Source: Paralichthys olivaceus
Taxonomy: Eukaryota > Chordata > Actinopteri > Pleuronectiformes > Paralichthyidae
Direction of reading: 5' to 3'
NCBI RefSeq assembly: GCF_024713975.1
Contig: NC_091094.1
Location: 21,662,501 to 21,726,500, forward strand
DNA length: 64,000 nt
The notes beneath the pieces were generated by a model, which was given only the letters and a program-made list of their open reading frames with translations, had not been told where the DNA came from and searched no databases. Below, one piece after another: positions 34,376 to 48,174 of the stretch. How positions within the stretch are numbered: the first letter of the stretch is position 1; each line of letters opens with the position of its first letter. The translations under genes were made by a program, and so were the position numbers.

Positions 34376-37300
34376 GTATGTTTTTTAATGTACTAATTAC
34401 ATGTCTACAAACATTTGCTAGCAGTATTTGAAAAGTAATCTGTCATGTGTGATGTTGTTACACAGCTAACCTGCGAGATAACGGTCCGAATGGACGGAGG
34501 CTAGAAGAGAAACAGAGCGGTGCAGTTTAGGCAGGTTCCCGGAGGTTTACTCAGCCAGCTGGTGTTAACATGGCTGTGAATCACGTTAGCATCCACAGTG
34601 AGCTGTTTAAAGAGCAGTGCACTGCTGTCTGAACCAGGTCAGGTTACGAGCTGTGTGATGACAAGCAGGGGACATGTTTACTGAAGAAGCAGCACGAAGG
34701 CAGCAGTGTATGGTCTATATTACCAGAGCAAACACAGTGGTCATTGAGGAGAGACTGTGGTTCCAGTTCGTGCTAATATTATAGTGTTTGCTAACATTGA
34801 AGTGTTAGCTACTTGTAAATGTATACTCTATATCTTTTATTACATATTTCAAAATGTACCACGTGTTTAGCATCCACGTGACACTGTTGCCTCCTGCTAA
34901 GCTTTCGTACTTTATCTGTATCTTATAACCTGGATTCACTAGGATGGTACCTGATTTACAAACTGTGGCAACTAATTATTGTTTTCATATATTGATTAAC
35001 TGGTTGATTGTTGATCTGCTCGTTAACCCAGTAAAGGTGTATTCTATAAAATGGCAGGAAGCACAGAAAAATGTCCATCACAATTCATCTGTGTTCAAAA
35101 CACCTTGTTTTTCCAGATTAAGAGTTAAAAATACTAATAAGATACATTTACATTGTTGTAAAGCATCAAATCATCACACTGATGCACCTGGGATCTAAAA
35201 ACTTTGTGAATTTTTGCTTGCATAATGACAAAAACAATAAAAAACATGCCAAATTTCCATTGATCAAGTAATTTCCTCCTTTACACAAGCCCGTTGGAGC
35301 CCTCAGGGATCTCCCTTTATGGATAGGACAAGTCTTGAGCTATTACATAACACTAGATATGGTGAGGAGTCCCCCCACATGCTGGTGGCTTCTGACTGGC
35401 TTGGCTGACCTCCCCCATGCTATGATAATATTTAGTGACGTTGGAAACTGAAGCCAGGTGGTTGCACGGATGATGACAAGCTGTCCACTAGCTCAGGATA
35501 CATTTTAGCACCACATATTTCACAGGCCCTCCCCCTCGCTTCTACATAAACTGACAGAGACGGGTTTAATTGGGTTTAGGCAGGACAATGATTTATTGCC
35601 AGAAACCTAAGCAGTTCTGTTACACCGGTACAACAATACATTAAACATCTTGTTGCCTTTTGGAGACCACAAAATTATTATTTTTTCATTTGAATTTGAT
35701 TTCTCCTTTAAAATAAGGTTACTTGAGATTTGTCCCAGTTTGTTTGCCAATAAAGAGGAATAAACGGATTAGACAACAGCAAGGAAGCCTTTTTTCAAAC
35801 AACCAACCTCCTCTTCAAGCGGAATAAGGCAAAAGGTGAGGTTGTATGCAGAGGTGGGGAGTAAAAGGTTAAGCAGACTTTATTCATTGCATGCAGTGCA
35901 GTTCTTGTTTCCTTGTATCAGGGTGAGATTCCCCCCCTTACCCCAGCACTTGTCCTGCTTATCCTCTGGGAGCAACAGACTCAGAGAAAGACAAAGTAAT
36001 GAAATCCTGTCTGGTGGGATGTTGATAGAGCTGTTGACAGTAGTCTAGTTTGACAGATGAAGCAGAAACATACTCTAAAGTTAAGGTTAGGGTTAGCTGT
36101 GTCATTCAGAATGAGAATATATCATACTCTGCAGCAAGGCTAACATCGCTTGCTATCCATTTGCTTAAAGGCATGCAGTCCTTCAGCCCCTATTAATCTC
36201 CTGAACCTCTGATCTGAGAGCTCTTTTTACACATGCTCATACAGACTGTCATTTTTGCTGGCATTGTGCTAACTGGGATTTAGTGGCTTTAGGGTGGAAA
36301 CCAAGCAGCACAGATCTGTGTTTTTTTTATGTACATATTACCTGATTTGTACTTTGGAAGCATTTCTCAGGGCTTCAATGTTTAGGTGTATGCACTTTTA
36401 GCTGTCACATACGTGACACAAAGCTTGACTTCCATGCATATGAGATCACACTTAGATGAGTAACTGGCCAGAGAGCTCCGGCTTAGTGTCGGAAACATTA
36501 TCTGATGATCAGGGTGATAGAGTAACACACATGTCAGAATATGTTGGACAAGATTGTTTAATGAGTTCAAATCTGTTGGCCTTGAGGAAAGTGATTGTTG
36601 CTTTGAAGATTGATCTGTATTTCCACAGCAGCACAGAAGGGCTTTCCACTAAGATCAAACTGTAGGGAGAAATAGACACTTGATGCCGACATGCACGAGA
36701 TGAAACAGTACCGTTGATGTGTTATGGAGAGAAAGTCACACCGTGCCGGCGCCACATTTGAGGCCCAAGTATCAAAGTGTGGCCCAGGCCTTGAGCCAGC
36801 TGCACTTCTTTGACCTGACTGAATAATTCAGGTACATACCTCGATCCAGCAGGGATGACTGTCAGGCCTATCGTTCTGCCTTATGACTGGGACTCACCAG
36901 TTGGTCACCATTTCTGTCATGGAGAGTGTGACGGGTTTTCATTCTGAGACTCCATATGATAATCTCCTCATCCGGCTTAATTTTTCTGCTGAGTTGCTGT
37001 GAGCCCACTTTGACAGGAAAAGCATGGTTCTCCAACATGGTGAATAGTTTGCTCTCCTATGCCAGGGAGACCATTCGGGCAGAGAAGGGAGTGCGTGGTA
37101 TTTGTCATTGAGAGGACACAAAGCATGAAGCTGTTTCACTTGATGAGCGGCCGAGCTGCTCCGTGTGGCCCTGGCACAATCCTGGGCCATTGCCAGCCAC
37201 ATTCCTCCCTCCTCCTCAGGCAGACTCTCATTAAGTGGCTTTTTGTTGAGGGATTACAGAGTTTATATTTAACCTCTGTTCTCACTGTCAGTGGACTGTC

Positions 37301-38772
37301 GATTTGTTGGCGCTGCCACTACATTTAGAGTCCATAGCTGTGTCCATCTGGCGTCTGACTCCATTCAGCGTCTCTACATATTTTGAACGTCTGTCTACCA
37401 CAGACTCCTCTCTCATGATAATACTGTTGATGTGCTTTTTCCATTCTGTAAAGCTCTTTTATCTATTTTTACCAGTGGACCTACTTTCTCCCTTTGCAGT
37501 CTCCAGCTGTAGTTCACGTGCAGGACACCCAGAAAATTACTGCCTCACTGTTGAAGTCATTTCCATTATTAGTCAGACATCCAATTTTTTTCGTATTTTT
37601 AGTCCATCTATTTGTACTCAGTATGTGTGTCTGTCTAATTGCACAACTGCACATGTAAACACAAACACCTTTAATGCTAACACTATTCATTTATTGTGTG
37701 CATGTTCACTGTGATTTGAGGAACATACTGCTCACCATGTGAGATTTGGCAGAGTGAATCCTTATTTGTCACTGACTCATCGAGAGTGCAGTTGTGGGAT
37801 TTGCCCTCTGGAGTAATGCACTTTAGCAACTCTTTCATGGAGAAAACACTGTCCGAGTAGAAGAGGTTAGTGGCATTGAAACAATTGTGTCTATTTTTGG
37901 ATTTTAGTTTTGTTTTTGCCTGAGTGGGTGTTTAATCCGGTTGACCGCTTGTTTAGCAACATATGCCCAGTCATAAGTGATGTTCATGTGTTTCTGTGTG
38001 TTTTGCGGGTAGACAGAAGGGGTTGTCCTTCGAGCTCACCGTTATAGATCCTTGTTCATAGTATTTTCTGCAACTAAACAACCAACAATCCGCCTCCTGT
38101 TTACAATGGAATGGGCATGACCAGTGTTTGTGATTTTCAGGTGTATTCGTATCCACAGAGATTATTTCTGATAGGGAGCTAAAACTTTTGTGTCTACACA
38201 GAGAATGTTTAACTTTTAGAAACAATTTAAAAATGGAAACATATTAATCTTGACATAGCTTCAGATTAGATACATAAGATACTAATTTCTGTATATAGCT
38301 GTTTCTATAAACATCCTCATGCTTTTTGGTCCGTTATGTTGTAACTAAATAGCAACCAGTGTGGTATGGATGCCACATATTGCACTGGCTCTGAGAATTG
38401 TTCATTATTGTTTGATTTTGAACGGAGTAAGTGCTTCAAAAAGAAGTCACCATAGGGATAGACACAAAATTACAGCTATGTGACCTTCTGTTTGAGTTTT
38501 ACCATCACATCCTTGTGTCATATACATTTCATATCAGAGCTGAGCCAGTTTGAATTAGTTAATTCTGTAGCCTATGGCTCCACATTTCTTGAGGCTGATC
38601 CATGTAGTCACACATTGGACCATTCTGTATTATTGTTAGTTTGTCCGTCTAATTCAGGTAGAGCCCCAAAATATTTTGTTGTTTGCAACGGAAGAGGGCA
38701 TTCTCTCTTTCATAGGTTGCACAAAGGACTACATGTTGTTTCTTGCTTCATGTTTAATATAGATGTATATAG

Positions 38773-38777
<5 letters not shown>

Positions 38778-38805
<28 letters not shown>
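38778..38805. repeat. (TA)n microsatellite
   Basis: Fourteen TA units, preceded by short ATGTATATAG repeats. Confidence 0.95.
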
Positions 38806-38809
<4 letters not shown>

Positions 38810-41329
38810 TTTACCTGAAATCCGAAATAATAACTGGTGTTGTGGAAAATTATAGCCTCTAATTATAAAGGAAGTGACCTACTTGAAATTTGATTCCATT
38901 TTAGTTTAGCCCCTAATATTCGTCCACCTTTAGGATCATAACAAAGAGAAGGGTGTGTTGTGTGAATGTTTTTTGCATGCAGGTGAAGAATACAGACTTA
39001 CCATTGTACATCATTTAGTAGTCTTTTTTTACTGGCTCTCTTAGGGCACTAGCTTACCCATGAGCACCCACTTAAAACCATCAACAGGCACCAAACCCCA
39101 GGAGTCTCTGCGCCCTCTCCACCACCCTGTTCATCTCTCACCTGCACTGCTCAGTATCCAGGTATAGCGCTCAAGCTCAGGATAGTATCAGACAGAGTAA
39201 CAGTAGGAGCATCAAGAGGGTTTTAAAATTTTAACATAATCAGGGGATGGGAGGTTAATGGACCCCACTGACTACCCTCATGTCACTCTCTTATTCTCCT
39301 GTGCTGCAGCTCTGACCAGTGAGCAGTGCATGCAGGTGATTGTAGAGCACTGTAGGAATCGGGGGGGGGATTCCATGTTAAAACCCACTTTTTGTCAAAT
39401 AAATTAAATTTCCCTCTATAGATGTGGGTCAGAGTGGACTGAATGTTGTCTACATGATGTCTGATTGCCTTGTCTGCTGCCAGTTTGAAAGGACGAAGCA
39501 CCTTTTACAGAGGATAAATGCACTGGATGTTCACTTGACAAAGGGGTCGAAATGAGGGCTGCATTAGTGCAGCAAGGGGTGTAGATTTTGTGAAAAAAGG
39601 CAGGCGGGTGGGGTGTTAGTTGTGAAACGGCTTCTATAATCCTCTGACATGTGCACTCTTCCTCACATGCACACACTAGCACTGCAGTGCAGAGCTGCCA
39701 ACGCAGCCCACACTGCTTTGTATCAACAGCCAACATCCCTACCCACCCACACTAACTAAACCCACCATGCATTTTTTTCACAGACCTCATTATTTATCTC
39801 CCTTGTTTTCTCACCTGCTCTCTAGTGGAGCTTTATGTATCATCCCAATCTCCCTAATTTGAACTACTGATAATACCACATTTATAAGCCCTACCAGGCC
39901 TGCTTATGTGGTGGGGGAGCCTCTCTCTGCTTCCTCATTTTGATAGCAGTGGGTAGCCTCAGTAATTACATGAATCATGGTTTGCTTCTTGATCATTAGT
40001 TTGGTTTGGTTTCTGATAAATGTATATGGAAAATTATTATTAAAATAGTCCTGATTGCTTTGGATAAAGACAATGGAAATATATGAAGTTTCTCACTGAT
40101 ATCAATGTATGGCATAGCTGATTATTCATTTTGGAACTGATTGGTCAAGGTCACTGTCCAAAAAAACAGATATCTCTACAAATATTAGGGCTGGAGGGAC
40201 AATCCATTTTGATTAGAAGATTATTCCCCATCATGCAATGTCACATGATAAGTAATGTCTCAAAGAAGTCAGAAAATAACATCATGCATTTTTTTAAATA
40301 CATCCAATAGAACTGTTGACACAGCTTAATTTTATGAATGACATCATGATGATGTCACGATGAAGTCAGAAAATGACGTTGTACAGTGTATTAATGCATT
40401 AACTTTTGCAACTAATAACATTATAGATGATTTACCGCTTATTTAGATTAACCAATAGTTGGTCATCATATAATATATATAATATCATGATGTCATCATA
40501 TTATGCTGTCTGGGTTATATACAGCACATATGCAGGGTATGCATCAAACCTCCAATAGTTCTAGTAGTTAAAATAATAAATAAAGAAATGTCATAGTGTG
40601 TGTAAGTGTGTAAGTACAAGTGACTTTAGGTCAGTGATAACCAAGCCTCTGTGTAGCAGTAACCTTACTCCGTCTAAGAGCATTATATTACCGTATTATG
40701 TTTTTGCACGTGTGTGGGCTTTTTCCAAGGATTAATATTCATCAGGGTAGCAGGTAGCCGAGGCCATGACAGTCTTCCATCTGCATTCTGAGTTGATTTA
40801 CAATATTAGGTGTCCTGAATGAAGTGACTGCTGTCTTCTTACTGCATTGATCACATTTCCTACAATATGATAATATCAGATTTCAAACCTTGGCGCTACA
40901 TATCTCTTATTCTTTCCCATAAGCTTTGTTCGCCATGCAATCCCATTCTCCTCTGGCTCTCCCATCCTTATAATAATGTGGTCAGAAATATACATAGTGT
41001 GACAATGTGCTGTCATCACTATGATGTCCTGTTAATTTGAGGTAAGAAGCAGCTGCAACCAAATTTCCTTTTGGCTGCACACTACAGCGTGAGTGTCTGT
41101 AAAGAGCTTTAGTGTGGAGAGTTACACCAAGGGCATGCCATTGTGTTTATTTCAGTGTCTGGCTTCTAATAGTATGTGATAAGGTGTATGATTGCTGTTA
41201 TTTATGGTGACAGAGGGTGTGTTTATATTTGGTTTGAGAGATGTGTCAACTGACATCCTGTCACCTCACGCGGGGTGATGGGGTGGCTGGAGCTGACACT
41301 CTTTGGAGGCGTTGTCAAGGATGCACTTA

Positions 41330-41600
41330 CTATGTTGACACAAACGCATGCATGCACACACACAACCTTGTACTTCTGTCTCAGTGAGGACTCTAATTGT
41401 CTAAATGTATTCCCTAGCCCCTTCCCCTTGCCCTAACCAAAACTTACCAAACTGACCTAAACCCAATTCTAACTCTAACCTGAAAATCAAGTCTTAACCA
41501 TCAAACAGCTGATTGAAAGTGGGTCAGAAAGTGAGGCCAAAATGTCCTCACACCTTAGGCTCAAAATGTTCTCAGACACACACAATTTATATATTATAAA
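41330..41600. repeat. Interspersed repeat with CCTAACC-like phrases
   Basis: 'acttctgtctcagtgaggac' is followed by several 'cctaacc/ctctaacc' phrases and then 'ggccaaaatgtcctcacacc'. I recall this arrangement from fish introns. The telomere-like hexamers are part of the repeat, not an interstitial telomere. Confidence 0.45.
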
Positions 41601-42677
41601 CAAACACAATCCATCCCAACTAAATCTTTGTGCTGTTTTTCTCCATACTGAATATATCTTTCAAACATGCAGTGTATTGAAAAAAGTATGTGGCTGGGTT
41701 TGGTGGCTAATTTGGAGTCAGTTGTAGTAAAGCTAGAGTCCAATGGGAGGTTTAGGTTAAAGCTTGCAGCACATAGGCTAAGGACTTTTGTGCTCCCCTG
41801 ACCATCACAACATTTTGCATGTACATCACTAAATTTAGAATTATATTGTAATTAATACAATTGCAGTTAAACAGAGAATGTAGTTTAGGTATATGTAATT
41901 GTAACTGTTTCAAACTAGTAAAATATGTATGATCCATTAGTGAAAAACTTCTGACTTGAATAACAGCAGACCATTTTCACGTGACTACAATACGAGAGGT
42001 CTGGACCACTCACAAATTCTGTTCATACCTTTTCTACTTCAGAAACACCTGTCATTGTTTTCTTAATTTTTATGAAAACATCCGCTCACTCTTATTCTCA
42101 CAAGCTGCACAACTATTTTTTTCTGAGTAGAATTACAGGGTTTTTTTTAGAGCATGGTCCATATGAGAGGCAGTTGGCCAGACGTTTTCCCTGACCAAGC
42201 CATAGTGCTGTTGGGGCAGAGAAGAGACTGTGCTATCTGTGTGGCTTCCAAGAAACTGAACTAAAGAGTGGGGGTGAGCCAACGCTCTCTGACCCTCTGC
42301 AGCTGCAGAGAGGACATAGCCAAATGGCCATGGAAATGGTCCGGTCATTAGTCCAACAACTAATGGAATATGGGTTTAAAGTCACCAGACAAGACTTATT
42401 TTTGCAGTTTGAAAAACTCACCAACACCATCAGTTAATGTAGAGCAAATATCTCAAATGCAGCAATAAAATCACATGAGGCATTCAGTCATAGTTAACAG
42501 TTCTTCTCCACACCAGAACTGCATTGTTTCAATGGACTGAAGCCAGTTGTGTCTCTGTCTAATGATTCTAAGAAGTTCAAGCGTGTGAGGCAAAGCCTAC
42601 ATACAATGAGCGTGTGACGTCCACATCTCTGTTTCCTGTACAGTGTCATTGAACTTTACAGTTTTATAAGAACTCCC

Positions 42678-42950
42678 TTAAAGGTACAGTGTGTAGAATT
42701 TACATGTTGAAGCTGAACATCCCTCACCTCACTCTCTCCTTCCAAACATGAAAAAGAAACTGTGCTGGCCTGTCCGTCCGTAGAGAGGGTCCCCTCAATG
42801 TAAATATAAAGTATTTGAATATAAATGGCCTTTTCTGGGATAAAGAAAACTACAATTCATACAAATTAGATGAAATGAACAAGTGAAAACATCATGAGGA
42901 TTATTCTACATTAAGTTCCCTTTCACCTAAATCGTACACACTGGACCTTT
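42678..42950. mobile_element. MITE, family T1, copy 1
   Basis: The ends are inverted: 'ttaaaggtacagtgtgtaga' on the left and 'atcgtacacactggaccttt' on the right. The interior shares 'tgtaaatataaagtatttga' and 'tacaattcatacaaattaga' with copy 2. It has no coding capacity. About 273 bp. Confidence 0.75.
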
Positions 42951-43992
42951 GGTCCAGTGACTCACAATCCGGTCACAAACTTTGCCACTTCTACATGACC
43001 AGCAGATACTAACAAGATATCCTTACAGTCTAAGAGAAGCATTGTCATTCCTGTAGTTTTAAATTAATAAAAGACCAATGTATTTTATTTAGTCACAGAT
43101 TTTTTTTCCCAGCCATTTCCTTAGCAAGAATCTTCACACCTTGAGGGACAGCGCCTCTTGCTCTTGCCAGAGTTGTGAGTTTGACTAATTAAGTCCTCTC
43201 TGTCCCCTTTCCTCTAAGCACTCACAGTATTAATCCTACCCCCCTCTTGACTGTGTGCCTGCTCCACTTAGATGTCTGTCAGTTGCAAACCCATTTTCCT
43301 TATCTACCATCTTCACCTTCCCTGTCCTGCCAATCAGACTTCACCTTAGCTATGCCATATCTTCACCATATCAGATTCACATTCCCTTAGCACTTCCTCT
43401 ATTAGCTTAGAGTCGACCAATGAACATTTGTAAGAACTAGGGACTGATGGAAAAACATTTTAGGCTATAAATTTGAATGTCATACCAAGAAAATCACAAC
43501 ATTAACACAAACTCTGTTACCTTCAAGTGTGCCAGTGGTGTTATAACGTGCCAGGGGAATTGCTTAGCAGGAACATGAAACTGACACACTTGAGTGAATT
43601 GTAACCATTGTAAACCCATAAATGTTCTTGCATTTGGCAAGTCAAAGTATCTGCCTCCTCAGTGTACCCATTAAATGTTGACACAAAATCATCTGTATCC
43701 TAAGTCATCCATGTATACAAGTGAGCTATGCTCTGGTAACAATTATAGATGCACTATGTTGAATAGATGAGTCATTATCACATTTCTGAATGGACAGCTC
43801 TGTGTAATTCAAGGTTTACATTTACATTAAATATTATGTAAAACCTGCTTCTGTCTGCACAACTACCTCTCTTGTCTCCAAGTAAAGCCTAAACATCACC
43901 TCACTGTGGATCAATACCTAAATACAGCTTTTGAAATAAGCTGTGGTATATCAGCTGTTTTGGGATATTAAACATACAGTGTTCTCAATTTT

Positions 43993-44034
43993 CAATAGTG
44001 AACTATAATCATTATTGATTATAGTTCACTATTG
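43993..44034. repeat. Palindrome, 19-bp arms, 4-base loop
   Basis: CAATAGTGAACTATAATCA pairs fully with TGATTATAGTTCACTATTG, with TTAT between. The surroundings are plain AT-rich intron. Confidence 0.97.
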
Positions 44035-46029
44035 TTTTTCACCATACTTGATGCAGAGGGACACTGGAGACAAAGATTTAAAGAGGACACTGGGATATTT
44101 TTGATGCTGTGCTTCTCATTTACGGGTTAATTAGGCCAGTCATTAGGCCAAAAACCTTGTGTGCTCTTTTATTATCATTCATGTGTCTCTTTGTATCACT
44201 GTACTTTACTCATGTTTCCCTTCTGTTTTCCATTTCCTCTCTCTTTGTCATTTTTGCATCTTTTACTTTCCAGTTCAGGAGCAGACTAGACATTTCATTT
44301 CAGACAGGAAACTGGTCCAGGATAGGCGAGTGTAGACATACACACTTGCATTGTCACACAGTGAGGCAGTCTTGACCCTTCTTTAGACGCCAAAATTTGT
44401 AGTGTCACATCTACAGGCTGCTATTGTCATAAGTGCAGACTAAATAGAGGGAACATAATTTGCATTATGTTATATCATCTATATGCAATTTCATTATCTT
44501 TGTTACTTGAATTTGAATGAACTGTTCCTGCCATCTTTCTAGATGTGTTTATGCATAATAAGTTGACCAACAGAAATAATACGTCTGTGCAGTTGAGTCA
44601 TTGCAGACGTAGACAGGAATGGTCGCAAGGACTTGGCCAGTGGCCTCAGCAATTTGACTTCTTTATGCAGCCACTACATAAAGAGCCACTGAATTGTTTC
44701 CCCTCTGCATGATCCCTATGTTTATTTGTCTCTTGTGCTTGGCCTGGAGCAGATCTTGTTTATTAATAGCCACTCCCCAGTCTGAATTTCCAACAGCATA
44801 TGATATTTTTAGTAGGGGCTTAGGGTATGTGTTGACCCATGGGGATTTGGTTTGTGGGTTTATCTGCTGTGATGTGAGGCGATCAGTCTGGAAAATGACC
44901 CTGAAGATCACCACACAGGTAAGATCAGCTTTTTTCCACTGCACCTGTCTGGTGCCTGCCCTTCAGAGGTATGCGTGTTTGTGTGTGATTGTATTAGCGA
45001 TGCAGTTTTGGTTGTGTCTTTGTCTGTGTTTTGTTTGTATGTGATTCTCTGTTTCGACCTGTCTGCTTGTGTGATCATGCCCTCTGTGTGGCCTGAGAAC
45101 ATGAATATGAGTCGGCGTATTTACGCACACATCTCCTCAGTCACTGCATTAATTGGTCCAGTTAAATCCAGACTCATGCCACCTCATTCAGATTATTTGT
45201 CTCATGCTAAATCTTTTAAGGCTCTTGCAGGAGATAAGGTCAAGTGTACAAAAACACACAACAACCTAACTCCCAGAACCAAGAGAAATAATAAGGATAT
45301 GTATAATGTCTATAGGAGATATTTACTGAAAGTATGAAGTGCTGCAAGTTTGTGTTGTTTACTTGAAGTGAGACCCATGTTATAGGCCTATCAATACACA
45401 ACTCTTTGTGTGTATTTGTGTATGTGCGCTCTTTGTTACTTTGCCCTTCACATATCCCTCTAATTCTTCCATATCTTCAATCTGTTTTATATCTAGACTC
45501 ACTCACCACCACCATATTAGTCTCCTCCTCCTCCTCCCCCTCCTCCTCCCATCTACATGGCCCCACAAGGGCAAAAGAAAAGCCTCACCCACCCACCCAT
45601 CCTTCCTTTCTGTACTCCACCAATCAACTCACCACACAAGTGCTGTTAATACAGATATTACATTTCTGGGGCGCTTGAACCTGCTGTAAAGCCCTCTGGA
45701 GCTGCTGTGGCCTTGATTCAATGTAACATCGTCTCCATTTAATAGCCTCAGCGACATACCTGCTCTCGCTCTCTGTCCTCTTTGCTGAACTATTAGTGTT
45801 GAAAGATAAATGCTCACAGATTAAGTCTGCTAGGTGAGACCTTTGATTGCAGACATGTTGCTCATGGTGAGGATGTTGAGACAGTTGTCTGCATTACAGG
45901 AGTCAATGGAGTCAACATGGTGGTTTAGGTTTAGTGTTTAAGCGTTCACAGACACCTTTACAGCAAAGGAGGCAATTAAAAAGTTGTTTTTTTAATGTTT
46001 TTTTTGTAAGTAACATTACAAAAAAATAA

Positions 46030-46262
46030 CTGAACAGGAACTTGGTGGAAGGAAACAGTATGGGCCAGGGAAGATCCCACTCAGTTTTGATGCAGATCCA
46101 AGAATTTCTTTTCATTTTCTTTAATAGGGCATTATCACCATCTTCATAGGGAAATTGTGATATCGTATTGACGAGCGTGTGAAATTTGGTTCAGCTCGAT
46201 TAAATTTAAGGGGACTGTTGGGTCTTGGTGGGGTATGAACTCTACCGAGTGAGATTCTAGTG
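46030..46262 (+). repeat. Interspersed repeat, family R1, copy 2
   Basis: 'aggaacttggtggaaggaaa', 'gatgcagatccaagaatttc', 'aaggggactgttgggtcttg' and 'gaactctaccgagtgagatt' give the fullest R1 copy here, including its right end. Confidence 0.7.
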
Positions 46263-47218
46263 ACTGATGCTCTCCAACGTTGTCATCTTTATTTCATACA
46301 ATTTCTATGGCAACAGCTACAGATGAGCATTGAATAACACTAGTTGAGATTCTATCTTAAGCATGTAAACAACAAATTTGCAAATGTCTTAGTGTTAGTC
46401 TCTTCATGGTCCTTGTGACCTCAACTATGTGCATCCTTAATCGTGTAGGTTCCAGTCCTTGTGACCCTATCATTGTATACTGTGTGTTTTATGGGAATTC
46501 AGATTATTTTTAATATGGATACTTACAATTAACATGGCCATTTCTGTGTCAGGACACCAAAGCCAGCTCAGTTGTGGCCTGTGAAATCAACCCAGTTTCG
46601 TTATTGATTCTAAATCTTACTTATTGTATAACAGAGTCAAATACAGGTTGAGAGCAGCAGTTTGAAAAGTACAAACCAAGGACTTAGAAATCAATTTTTA
46701 AAGCTGTTTCCTTGTAAAACAGATTGAAATCTTTTCTTTCTTTTGTCAGGGTTGGAAAATCTCTGATCTTGTCAGGAGTAGTTCCGACTGCTTGTCTGTT
46801 ATGTTTCAACTTCATGTTGGTTTCACATCCTTTTCTCTCTGTTGGGGACTGGCACTTGCCTGAGCAGTGCTGTGAAATGCCCCCGCTAACTGCCCCATGC
46901 TGCACTTAGCCCATTTCATTCAAGGCCATAGCTTTCACTTCATTCTCCCTCTTTACTCTCTCTGTGTGTTATTTGCTCTGGATAATTTTTTCAGTTTTGG
47001 CTACTGTATTATCGTCAGATTTCAGGATTTACACTTCATATTTGATTTGAGTTTTGTACCTATATGATTGTTAAAGGTTATGTCAGCTGTTGACATGCTG
47101 GTGGATGTGGATTCACCTGTATTGAAATAAAGATTTGTGAGCACAGGGAGTTAAAGGTAACAGAAAAGAGCTTTCTCAGCTGAGACCAAATGGGGTGTAT
47201 TACCACAGCCAAGGAGGT

Positions 47219-47400
47219 TAAAGCCGTTTTCAGACATGACATGCGAATATAGTCCGAAGAATTAGGTCCGGACTTTATCCACAGTTTTCTTTTCACTCAT
47301 GCAAAAGACAGTGGGAGGTTCTCTAGACAGATGCGTTCACAAATGCAACAAATCCTCTGCATTATTCAGTCGAGGGGTGTTGCAGCAGGCAATAGGAAAT
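47219..47400. repeat. Possible interspersed repeat
   Basis: 'ttttcagacatgacatgcga', 'ggtccggactttatccacag' and 'cagatgcgttcacaaatgca' look like part of a fish DNA-transposon-derived repeat, but no second copy occurs in the window. Confidence 0.3.
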
Positions 47401-47797
47401 AATGGTTTAATTCCACTGCGAAGATCACATGATTTTGTTTACCCCACTGCTTTATCTTTAGATGTGTGTTTGTATGTACAAAAGAAAACCTCACATGTTT
47501 ATGTGTTGCTATTTTCTATCTGTTTGTCATGGCCTATTTTATTCTTATTCTCGAAGAGGATTAGAGAGATTAGTGATGGGCTTTCTAACTCTATTACTTG
47601 TACAGCCAGCTACAGTCCAACTTTATGTTTAGTTAAGTACACATGCACATACATGTACTTTTACACAAATGCAGATACCACAGATACCGGCGTTGGCTCT
47701 TATCACCAGAAACTAGTTTGACATCTTCGTCTGTGTCTAATATGTGTGTGTCTTCTTCCACCACCTCAAGTTTCACCTTCTTCTAGGGAGCATGTTC

Positions 47798-48174
47798 TTA
47801 AAGGTACAGTGTGTAGAATTTAGTGACATCTAGTGGTGAAATTGTGTTGTATGTTGTAGCTGAATACCCCTCACCTCACCCTCCCCTTCCAAACATGAAA
47901 GAGAACCTGTGGTAGCCTTCAGTTGTCATAAAAACTCAAAAGTTGTTTAGTTTGTAGAGTTTGAAGAACTGTAAAAAAACATGGCAGCTCTGTAGAGAGG
48001 ACCCCCTTGATGTAAATATAAAGTATTTAAATATAAAAGGCCCATAGGGTAAAGAAAACAACAATTCATACAATTTAGATGAAACACACTAGTGAAAACA
48101 TGACAATGATTATTTTACATTCAATATCAGTCAATAGATCCCTTTCACCTTAATCTTACACCCTGGAAATTTAA
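47798..48174. mobile_element. MITE, family T1, copy 2, flanked by TTAA
   Basis: The left end 'ttaaaggtacagtgtgtaga' is identical to copy 1, and the right end is 'ttacaccctggaaatttaa'. TTAA stands at both outer ends (47798-47801 and 48171-48174), as for piggyBac-type insertion, though in this family it may simply be part of the inverted repeat. It is longer than copy 1 through an interior block around 47900-47990. Confidence 0.75.

Noticed and set aside
41400-41500. CCTAACC-like phrases suggesting an interstitial telomere
   Set aside because: The hexamers are irregular and embedded in a longer interspersed repeat; there is no tandem TTAGGG array.
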